From: CAZMVU01 sp964569295
Lineage (GTDB): Bacteria > Hydrogenedentota > Hydrogenedentia > Hydrogenedentales > JAGMZX01
Direction of reading: 5' to 3'
Assembly: GCA_964569295.1 (NCBI GenBank)
Contig: CAZMVU010000268.1
Coordinates: 1 to 5,114, forward strand
DNA length: 5,114 nucleotides
This document shows positions 1 to 4,996 of this stretch, one piece after another (the stretch's first letter is position 1; each line of letters starts with the position of its first letter). The notes beneath the pieces were generated by a model. That model was not told the DNA's origin. It did no database searches and saw only the letters and a list, made by a program, of their open reading frames with translations. Made by a program: the position numbers and the translations under genes.

Positions 1-151
1 GCTCCGGAGACAAGCCCCGGGGCCTAATCCCAAGTCTCTCCGAACCGCGAGCCAATAACCGGGGAACACGCCTTTCGATCCTTGGGTTGCGGGCAACGCC
101 CGCGTTAGTGCCTTACGCGCCAGCTTGTGCATTAAAGAACAAGAAGTCACG

Positions 152-205
152 GCTCGCCCTCCCGGGGATGCTCTATTCCCGGCTCGCGGGGACGGTTGCC
201 CCCCT
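152..205 (+). repeat. Diverged copy of the GGCTCGCGGG / GCTCGCCCTCCC repeat family
   Basis: Bases 152-163 match exactly the 12-mer GCTCGCCCTCCC found in the tandem array at the right end of the window. Bases 181-205 match the array's first 25 bases at 20 of 25 positions, with the first 10 (GGCTCGCGGG) identical. The order of modules is the same as in the array, but the 9-base T-rich spacer of the array is replaced by a 17-base segment (164-180) that folds into a hairpin. This looks like an old or variant member of the same intergenic repeat family. Confidence 0.6.
162..182. other. 8-bp hairpin between repeat modules
   Basis: CCGGGGAT at 162-169 pairs with ATTCCCGG at 175-182 around the loop GCTCT, with one G-T wobble pair. 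It lies exactly in the spacer between the two repeat modules. Neither strand has a T-run after the stem, so I do not call it a terminator. It may be a structural part of the repeat. Confidence 0.45.
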
Positions 206-333
206 GTAGGCCAGAACCTGCCCTTTCCTTAGGGCCAGCGGCCCGTACCGTACCAGCCTGGGCTGCAGGCGTAAGCCACTGGGCCCCTGCACGCAAGCCT
301 GAAAAGAATACAAGGACAGGCGGCAAGGGGCCA

Positions 334-1473
334 TTACCGCCGTGCGAGGCGTGCGGGTTCGTCTGTCAGATACGGCATCGGGTTAACGGCTTCCCCGTCT
401 TCACGGATTTCAAAGTGCAGGTGCGGGCCAGTGGACCGGCCGGTCGTGCCGACCAGGGCGATGACGGAATCGGGATCGACACGGTCGCCCTCCGCCACCA
501 TGTTCGAGGCGTTGTGGCCATACACCGACTCACGGCCGTTGTGGTGATCGACGATGACGACCTTGCCGTAGCCGGGTTGCCAGCCGGAGAAGGTCACCGT
601 GCCGGCATCGAGTGAGCGCACGCGGCTGCCGAACTTGGCTGCCAGGTCAATGCCATGGTGGAAATCCGGGCGCCCGGAGAAGGGATCCTTGCGCTGTCCG
701 TAGTCCGAGGAAAGCCGTGCCGAGGCATCGAGAATTCCGGCCCAGGGGGTTGCGGCGGTGCGATCCGGATTGTCGGCGTATGTGGCGGCGCTGGCGGCCT
801 TGTCCACCTCTTCCGGGGCTGTGAGCGAGAAATCAGCGGTGTCCTGAAACACCGTGCGGTGTACGTCGCGCGTGGCGGCCGGCCCGCCGCGTGCCGATGG
901 CGAGGGATGGCGTGAGAGCCGTGCGTGCGCGCGCATCCATGTGCTTGGCGGCGGCTTACCCAGGGGATACGCCGTCTCCGTGCGCACCGGTGCCGGGGTG
1001 CCTTGCGGCGTGTCCGGTTCGTTGGCTTGCGTTGTCTGCGTGTGTAACCTGGCCTGTGACCGGGACGGCGCGGGGGGAGCATCTTGGGCGGCGGGGGCGG
1101 CGGGGGCGGCGCTTCGTGACGGAGTCGGTGCAACGGGTTCTTTGGGGGTAGTTTTCGCCGGGGCAGTTTCCCCCAGGTCGAGCCGTTGTCCGGGCATGAT
1201 GCGATCGGCGTCGGGCAAACCGTTGGCTTCCGCCACCTGCGCCACGCGGCGGTACAACGCCGCCGGTCCGGGGCGCGCGCCGTTGGCCTCGATGTGGCGC
1301 AGCACAATATCGGAAAGTGTGTCGCCGGGCTGCACGGTATATGTTGCATTCGCACCGTGTTGTTGGTTGGCGGCGGCGAGGGTCGTCTCGAATGCACTTG
1401 TGGCTGGGGGTGCAGCGGGCGGGCGGGGGCTCAGGTCGACGATGTTGCGCCAGGCGGGTTGATCGACGCGCAT
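334..1473 (-). CDS. LysM domain and M23 family metallopeptidase (peptidoglycan hydrolase)
   Basis: Predicted 379-residue peptidoglycan endopeptidase of the zinc-dependent M23 (LytM/lysostaphin) family. A LysM peptidoglycan-binding domain lies at about residues 44-100 (YTVQPGDTLSDIV near the start, MPGQRLDL at the end). A Pro/Ala/Thr-rich linker of roughly 150 residues follows, then the M23 domain at about 256-368. The zinc and catalytic residues are all visible: H272 and D276 in HHGID, H320 in YGHN, and H351/H353 in HLHFE, so the enzyme should be active. I chose the ATG at 1473 because GGGAG lies 8 bases upstream; longer forms with this frame would run into the divergent gene and add residues unlike any domain. 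No signal peptide or membrane segment is visible at the N-terminus, which is odd for a wall enzyme. LysM-M23 proteins of this sort include NlpD/EnvC-like activators, but those normally lack the zinc ligands. Family assignment is firm; the exact role is not. Confidence 0.9.
   Translation of the reverse strand: MRVDQPAWRNIVDLSPRPPAAPPATSAFETTLAAANQQHGANATYTVQPGDTLSDIVLRHIEANGARPGPAALYRRVAQVAEANGLPDADRIMPGQRLDLGETAPAKTTPKEPVAPTPSRSAAPAAPAAQDAPPAPSRSQARLHTQTTQANEPDTPQGTPAPVRTETAYPLGKPPPSTWMRAHARLSRHPSPSARGGPAATRDVHRTVFQDTADFSLTAPEEVDKAASAATYADNPDRTAATPWAGILDASARLSSDYGQRKDPFSGRPDFHHGIDLAAKFGSRVRSLDAGTVTFSGWQPGYGKVVIVDHHNGRESVYGHNASNMVAEGDRVDPDSVIALVGTTGRSTGPHLHFEIREDGEAVNPMPYLTDEPARLARR
1090..1110 (-). 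repeat. GC-only 9-base repeat in the peptidase linker
   Basis: GGCGGGGGC occurs twice in tandem (1090-1098, 1099-1107) and begins a third time. On the coding strand it encodes an Ala-Ala-Pro repeat near residues 122-129 of the LysM-M23 protein. The 9-base period keeps the frame, so copy-number change would only lengthen or shorten the linker. Confidence 0.6.
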
Positions 1474-1481
1474 GGCTTCTT

Positions 1482-1486
1482 CTCCC
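1482..1486 (-). promoter_or_regulatory. Ribosome binding site of the LysM-M23 gene
   Basis: On the minus strand GGGAG (followed by AAGAAG) sits 8 bases before the ATG at 1473. It is the reason for choosing this start over in-frame starts further upstream. Confidence 0.65.
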
Positions 1487-1502
1487 GGGGTTGCGTTTTT
1501 GC

Positions 1503-1508
1503 CGTATA
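1503..1508 (-). promoter_or_regulatory. Possible -10 box for the LysM-M23 gene
   Basis: The minus strand reads TATACG here, about 29 bases before the ATG, a sensible place for a -10 element. No convincing -35 box lies 16-18 bases further upstream (the best is TGCTGG), so this is weak. Confidence 0.22.
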
Positions 1509-1650
1509 GGGGAGCAACGCCCGTGCCAGCAGGTGTCCCATGTCGTAAGTGGCACGTTTTCAATGCGCTAGCCCTTTTTGCATAGGCCGGACGTGGGGCG
1601 GCCGCAGGCAGAATCTGCCGCCATGGGCCGGATTTGCCGACCGGGGCAAG

Positions 1651-1680
1651 TTGTACCCGGCGCCCAGTGATCGCTATACT
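1651..1680 (+). promoter_or_regulatory. Sigma70-type promoter for the dprE1-dprE2 pair
   Basis: TTGTAC at 1651-1656 and TATACT at 1675-1680 are separated by 18 bases. Both boxes match the TTGACA/TATAAT consensus at four or five of six positions. Transcription would begin near 1687, giving a leader of about 34 bases to the GTG at 1721. It is the best promoter-like sequence I see in the window. Confidence 0.6.
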
Positions 1681-1707
1681 GCCCTCTTCGTAAACGCGGC
1701 GCGACGT

Positions 1708-1712
1708 GGGGA
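1708..1712 (+). promoter_or_regulatory. Ribosome binding site deciding the dprE1 start
   Basis: GGGGA lies 8 bases before the GTG at 1721. The GTG at 1706 overlaps this site and the GTG at 1715 is only 2 bases from it, so 1721 is the best-supported start. Confidence 0.5.
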
Positions 1713-1720
1713 ATGTGCGT

Positions 1721-3085
1721 GTGAATATACCCAGTGTAAGCCAAGAGTTGACCGGGTGGGGCCGGTTCACCCGGGAGACGTGCCACGTCTTCCGGCCCGA
1801 GCAGCCCCGGCTTATCGAGCGCATCCTGGACTCACAGCAGCAGCGCCATTACCTGCCCCGGGGCCTCGGCCGCAGCTACGGCGATGCCTGTCTGAACGAA
1901 GGCGGGGGCGTACTTGATTTCAGCCGCCTCAACCGGATGATGTCCTTCGACCCGGACACGGGCGTGCTCGAGTGCGAAGCCGGGGTAACGCTCGCGGATA
2001 TTCTGCATGTGTTTCTGCCACGCGGGTGGTTCCTCGCCGTGACGCCCGGCACCAAGTTCGTGACGGTCGGGGGCGCCATCGCCAACGATGTGCATGGCAA
2101 GAACCACCACCGTGACGGCACATTCTGCGAATCGGTGATCGATTTCGGGCTGTACACCCCGGCAAAGGGCGTGATGCTGTGTTCGCGGGAGTACAATCCG
2201 GAGTTGTTCTGGGCGACGGCCGGGGGGGTCGGACTTACCGGCATCATTCTCACGGCGCGCATCCGCCTGCAACAAGTGCCGAGCGCCTATATCAGTGTGG
2301 ACTACCACAAGTCCAAGGACCTCGATGACGCGCTGGCATCGATGCACGAGACGGACGCCAACTATCAGTATTCGGTCGGGTGGGTCAACTGTCTGGCGAA
2401 GGGGCGCCATCTCGGCCAGTCCGTGCTTATGCGCGGGAACCATGCACCGCCGGATGCGCTGCCCGCCAGTCTGGCACACACCCCCTATACCGTGCGCCAC
2501 CGGCGTGAGAAGAACGTGCCTCTGGACTTTCCCGGCTTTCTCCTGAACACGCTGAGCATCAAAGCGTTCAACACGATGTTTTACGCGATCCACCGCAACA
2601 GCCGGGATGTGATAGTCGATTACGACCGCTACTTTTACCCGCTCGATCGCATCCTGCACTGGAACCGGATGTATGGCAAGCGCGGTTTTGTGCAGTACCA
2701 GGCGACGCTCCCGGCGCAAAGCGGGCACGGCCTGGTGCAGTTACTCGAGCGCTTGAGCGGGTCGGGGCGCGCCTCGTTCCTCGCGGTGCTGAAATGCCTC
2801 GGCCCGGGCAATCCCGGCCTGCTCTCGCACCCGATGGCCGGCTACACCCTCACACTCGATATCCCGAACAAGCCGGGGCTGCGCGCGTATTTGCAAGAAC
2901 TCGACCGTATCGTGCTGGATCACGGCGGCCGGCTCTACCTCGCCAAGGACGCCGTGGCCTCGGCGGAAACGATCGCCGCCATGTACCCCGAGCTCGGGCG
3001 GTTCTGCGCAATCAAGGGGCGTGTGGACCCGGGTAACCTGCTGTCATCGTCGCTCGCGCGCCGGCTGGGCATCGTGGGCCTGTAA
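1721..3085 (+). CDS. dprE1: DprE1-type FAD-dependent decaprenylphosphoryl-ribose 2-oxidase
   Basis: Flavoenzyme of the vanillyl-alcohol-oxidase (PCMH FAD) family. It oxidises C2 of polyprenyl-phosphoryl-ribose to the 2-keto lipid, the first half of the epimerisation to arabinose. From memory of Mycobacterium tuberculosis DprE1, collinear matches run the whole length. These are LTGWGR near the N-terminus, the FAD-domain segments GLGRSYGD (residues 48-55) and VTVGGAIANDVHGKNHH (114-130), ELFWATAGGVGLTGI (161-175), QYQ (325-327), and RLYLAKD (404-410), with the active-site lysine as K409. The residues matching Tyr60, His132, Lys134, Gln334, Gln336 and Lys367 are kept (Y53, H125, K127, Q325, Q327, K358). 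Cys387, the benzothiazinone target, is Thr378 here. Length is 454 residues from GTG 1721 (459 from GTG 1706), close to the mycobacterial 461. No signal peptide is visible. The dprE2 gene follows after 29 bases, supporting one operon. Confidence 0.9.
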   Translation: MNIPSVSQELTGWGRFTRETCHVFRPEQPRLIERILDSQQQRHYLPRGLGRSYGDACLNEGGGVLDFSRLNRMMSFDPDTGVLECEAGVTLADILHVFLPRGWFLAVTPGTKFVTVGGAIANDVHGKNHHRDGTFCESVIDFGLYTPAKGVMLCSREYNPELFWATAGGVGLTGIILTARIRLQQVPSAYISVDYHKSKDLDDALASMHETDANYQYSVGWVNCLAKGRHLGQSVLMRGNHAPPDALPASLAHTPYTVRHRREKNVPLDFPGFLLNTLSIKAFNTMFYAIHRNSRDVIVDYDRYFYPLDRILHWNRMYGKRGFVQYQATLPAQSGHGLVQLLERLSGSGRASFLAVLKCLGPGNPGLLSHPMAGYTLTLDIPNKPGLRAYLQELDRIVLDHGGRLYLAKDAVASAETIAAMYPELGRFCAIKGRVDPGNLLSSSLARRLGIVGL

Positions 3086-3103
3086 CCGGGCGCCACGCGA
3101 AAC

Positions 3104-3108
3104 AAGGA
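3104..3108 (+). promoter_or_regulatory. Ribosome binding site of dprE2
   Basis: AAGGA lies 6 bases before the ATG at 3115, in the 29-base gap after the dprE1 stop. It confirms the start and supports translation from a shared message. Confidence 0.65.
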
Positions 3109-3114
3109 TGCACC

Positions 3115-3882
3115 ATGAGAACACAAGACACAGGCCTGCCCAAGACTGCGGTCATTCTGGGCGGCGCCTCGACCGTCGCCCAGGCGCTGGCTCATGCCTA
3201 TGCGCAAGCGGGCTATGCGCTCGTGCTGGCGGACATTGACTTCGACGAGGTGACGCGCATCGCTGCGGATGTGGCTATTCGCCACGGGGTGCGTTGCATA
3301 CCCCACTACCTGGATGCCACCGCCTACCAGACACACGAGCCGTTCGCGATTACCTGTGCGGAGGATCTCGGCGGTACCCCCGGCGGCGTCATGCTCACGC
3401 TCGGTTATATGCCGGAGCAAGCCCATGCCCAGGCGGACTTCACGCTTGCTCAGCGCGCTTTCGACACGAATGTCACAGGCTCGGTATCGCTTCTCGAGCG
3501 TTTTGCCGCGCATTTCGAGCAGCGCGGGGGCGGGTTCGTCGTCGGTTTGTCGAGCGTAGCGGGCGATCGTGGCCGGAAAGCGAACTACATCTATGGCGCA
3601 TCGAAGGCCGCCATGTCCTGTTACCTGTCGGGTTTGCGCAACCGGCTGCATGGGGCGGGGGTGCAGGTGCTCACGGTGAAGCCCGGGTTCATGGACACGA
3701 AAATGACTTACGGCATGGATCTGCCGGGGCCGCTCACCGCCGCGCCCGAGGCTGCGGCCCGCGCCATCTTCCGGGCACAGGCCAAAGGAAAAGATGTGGT
3801 ATATGTGTCGTTCCCATGGCGCTACATCATGATGATTATCCGGAGTATCCCCGAGCGGCAGTTCAAAAAGATGGACATTTAG
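3115..3882 (+). CDS. dprE2: DprE2-type decaprenylphosphoryl-2-keto-D-erythro-pentose reductase (SDR)
   Basis: Short-chain dehydrogenase/reductase of 255 residues that would use NAD(P)H to reduce the 2-keto lipid made by DprE1, giving polyprenyl-phosphoryl-arabinose. The Rossmann fold starts at residues 11-22 with a nucleotide-binding loop GGASTVA. Asn119 (DTNVTG), Ser147 (LSSVAG) and the Y160-xxx-K164 pair (YGASK) form the classical SDR active site. VKPGFMDTKM (188-197) follows as in other SDRs. The C-terminal segment PWRYIMMIIRSIPERQFKK aligns with the same end of mycobacterial DprE2 (FRYVMMVLRHIP...), which is specific to this subfamily, and its hydrophobic character fits contact with a lipid substrate. 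The loop has Ala22 where most SDRs, DprE2 included, carry the third glycine. Proximity to dprE1 makes the pairing nearly certain; the lipid chain length is not visible. Confidence 0.88.
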   Translation: MRTQDTGLPKTAVILGGASTVAQALAHAYAQAGYALVLADIDFDEVTRIAADVAIRHGVRCIPHYLDATAYQTHEPFAITCAEDLGGTPGGVMLTLGYMPEQAHAQADFTLAQRAFDTNVTGSVSLLERFAAHFEQRGGGFVVGLSSVAGDRGRKANYIYGASKAAMSCYLSGLRNRLHGAGVQVLTVKPGFMDTKMTYGMDLPGPLTAAPEAAARAIFRAQAKGKDVVYVSFPWRYIMMIIRSIPERQFKKMDI

Positions 3883-4013
3883 GGCAGGAACCGCGCATCG
3901 GGCTGGAACCCGGCGCGCTGACCGGCCCGGGTTATAGCAGCGGGCGCGTGGGCTGTCCCCCCGGTTTTCCGGCAAAGACAACCTTTGTCCGCCCTGGCCA
4001 TCGAGGCACTATC
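3883..4013 (+). other. Intergenic gap with hairpins before the prenyltransferase gene
   Basis: These 131 bases hold no gene. Two small folds lie close together: CCGG-TTTT-CCGG at 3961-3972, and GGCAAAG (3971-3977) pairing with CTTTG-T-CC (3983-3990) around ACAAC with one bulged T; the second can refold as GACAA-CCT-TTGTC (3977-3989). Neither is followed by a T-run. TTATAG at 3932-3937 resembles a -10 box, but no -35 box fits. The gap may uncouple the prenyltransferase from dprE1-dprE2 or be a processing site. Confidence 0.35.
4003..4006 (+). promoter_or_regulatory. Ribosome binding site of the prenyltransferase gene
   Basis: GAGG lies 7 bases before the GTG at 4014 and is the main reason for that start; the upstream part of the same open frame overlaps dprE2 and shows no domain. 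Confidence 0.5.
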
Positions 4014-4895
4014 GTGAACAAACTTCGCGGCATTTGGCAGTCGTTGCGTGCGTACCAGTGGACAAAAAACCTGCTGGTGCTCGCCGCGCTGATTTTCGCG
4101 CAGGAGGCGGGCGACCCGCAGCAGGTGGTGCGCGCGCTGATCGCGCTGGCGGCGTTTTGCCTGGCGTCGAGTGCGACCTACATTTTTAACGACATTGTCG
4201 ACATCAAACAGGACCGTGCCCACCCGAAAAAACGGAAGCGGCCGCTGGCGAGCGGGGTAATCAGCGTGCCGGAGGGGGGGGCATTGGTGGCGGCGTTGCT
4301 GGGCGGCAGCCTGTCGCTGGCGTGGTTCGGATTGCATGGCGCTTTTCTGGTTGCCGTGTTGTTTTACCTTGCGCTGACCGTAAGCTATTCGCTGGTGTGG
4401 AAGCACTTCATCATTGTGGATGTCATGGCGGTGTCGCTCGGTTTTGTTGTGCGCGCCATGGCGGGTGCGATCGCGCTCGATGTGGTCTTCTCGAAGTGGC
4501 TGGTGGTGTGTACGCTGTTCCTCGCGCTGTTCCTCGCGCTGAGCAAGCGCCGCCACGAGATCACCCTGCTCGAGCAGGATGCCCGCGTACACCGCGCCGT
4601 GCTCCAGCATTACACCACACCCTATCTCGATTCGCTCATCTTGATTATGGCATGTGGCGCGTTGCTTACCTACACCATCTACACCTGCTCACGCGATGTC
4701 GAGGAGAACTTCGGCACCGACAAACTCTACGCCACTCTGCCCTTTGTCGTCTACGGCTTGTTCCGCTACCTGTACCTCGTGCAGCACAAAACCGGCGGCG
4801 GCGATCCGAGCCGTACCCTCCTCAAAGACTGGCCGCTGGGCCTTACCGTGTTCCTGTGGGGCATCGCGAACATGGTGATCATTTACTGGCGCTAA
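4014..4895 (+). CDS. UbiA-family decaprenyl-phosphate 5-phosphoribosyltransferase (DPPR synthase)
   Basis: Polytopic membrane prenyltransferase of 293 residues. It would transfer 5-phosphoribose from PRPP to a polyprenyl phosphate, the committed step of DPA synthesis. The N-terminal RAYQWTKNLLVLAAL (12-26) matches the RPRQWVKNVLVLAAP of M. tuberculosis Rv3806c. The metal-binding motif is N59-D60-xx-D63-xxx-D67, continuing as DRAHPKKRKRPLASG (67-81), a form typical of DPPR synthases rather than of 4-hydroxybenzoate prenyltransferases. The second polar region follows at YSLVWKH (125-131) with D136, then R147 and SKW (160-162) and SKRRHEI (177-183), also as in Rv3806c. Hydrophobic stretches at about 41-57, 88-127, 133-154, 162-176, 206-224, 241-255 and 274-291 fit some eight or nine helices. 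The start is a GTG. The mycobacterial gene is called ubiA, but this is not the ubiquinone-pathway enzyme. Its position beside dprE1-dprE2 supports the assignment strongly. Confidence 0.88.
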   Translation: MNKLRGIWQSLRAYQWTKNLLVLAALIFAQEAGDPQQVVRALIALAAFCLASSATYIFNDIVDIKQDRAHPKKRKRPLASGVISVPEGGALVAALLGGSLSLAWFGLHGAFLVAVLFYLALTVSYSLVWKHFIIVDVMAVSLGFVVRAMAGAIALDVVFSKWLVVCTLFLALFLALSKRRHEITLLEQDARVHRAVLQHYTTPYLDSLILIMACGALLTYTIYTCSRDVEENFGTDKLYATLPFVVYGLFRYLYLVQHKTGGGDPSRTLLKDWPLGLTVFLWGIANMVIIYWR

Positions 4896-4976
4896 CAGGG
4901 GCGTTGCCCTCAACCCAGCGATGGGCAGGCATAATTCTTCAGCGGTCTGCCGTGCGCCGTTTTCCGTACTTCATAA
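4896..4976. other. Spacer after the prenyltransferase gene
   Basis: No gene is visible. A short GGGC-GTT-GCCC stem lies about 4 bases after the stop codon but is followed by TCAACCC, not a T-run, so it is a poor intrinsic terminator. The remainder looks unstructured up to the hairpin at 4977. Confidence 0.4.
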
Positions 4977-4996
4977 CCGCGCCGGTATCGGCGCGG
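4977..4996. other. Perfect 8-bp GC hairpin at the edge of the repeat array
   Basis: CCGCGCCG (4977-4984), loop GTAT (4985-4988) and CGGCGCGG (4989-4996) form an uninterrupted, almost pure GC stem. It is 81 bases after the prenyltransferase stop. Bases after it on the plus strand are GGACGCTCGCC, so a classic U-tract is missing; the first T-rich stretch (TTTTGTTT) begins at 5013. The 3' arm overlaps the first, degenerate repeat unit. It could slow or end transcription of the upstream operon but is not a standard terminator. Confidence 0.5.

Larger units (their letters stand above)
1..333. other. Left intergenic region, no gene supported
   Basis: I see no coding region with a believable product here. 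Open frames running from about 196 rightward lie antisense to the peptidase gene and read as shadow translation. The stretch holds a small perfect hairpin at 89-103 (GCGGGC, loop AAC, GCCCGC), the repeat modules and hairpin at 152-205, and a 9-base inverted copy of the module core (CCGCGAGCC) at 45-53. Bases 206-333 follow the stop codon of the minus-strand peptidase. I found no hairpin followed by a T-run there, so no intrinsic terminator can be called for that gene. Confidence 0.6.
1474..1720. other. Divergent intergenic region between the peptidase and dprE1 genes
   Basis: About 247 bases separate the two divergent starts. The region contains the ribosome binding sites of both genes, a strong rightward promoter at 1651-1680, and a short inverted repeat GGCAG-AAT-CTGCC at 1607-1619 that lies about 30 bases upstream of the -35 box. 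The inverted repeat is nested inside another GGCGG/CCGCC pair (1597-1601, 1618-1622). It could be an operator but is short enough to be chance in GC-rich DNA. Confidence 0.5.

Noticed and set aside
83..115. Integron attC-like site (GTTAGTG near a GC hairpin)
   Set aside because: The matching RYYYAAC half is not in the right place, and no integrase or cassette layout is visible.
1474..1824. Extended N-terminus for the LysM-M23 gene (496 residues in total)
   Set aside because: The extra 117 residues have no domain or signal peptide, overlap the divergent dprE1 gene and its promoter, and lack a ribosome site as good as that of the ATG at 1473.
1832..2728. Minus-strand open frame of 298 residues opposite dprE1
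   Set aside because: It is antisense to the conserved FAD oxidase and shows no recognisable domain.
2935..3981. Minus-strand open frame of 348 residues opposite dprE2
   Set aside because: It is antisense to a clear SDR gene, has a His/Arg/Pro-rich composition typical of shadow frames in GC-rich DNA, and shows no motif.
3294..4013. Long N-terminal extension of the prenyltransferase (533 residues in total)
   Set aside because: The added part overlaps dprE2 in another frame and reads as Arg/Ala/Gly-rich shadow translation. The family homology starts right at the GTG at 4014.
3879..4610. Minus-strand open frame of 243 residues opposite the prenyltransferase
   Set aside because: It is Arg/His/Gln-rich and antisense to the conserved UbiA motifs, hence a shadow.
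4896..4996. Intrinsic terminator of the DPA operon
   Set aside because: Neither the GGGC-GTT-GCCC stem after the stop nor the perfect hairpin at 4977-4996 is directly followed by a T-run, so I list them only as structures.
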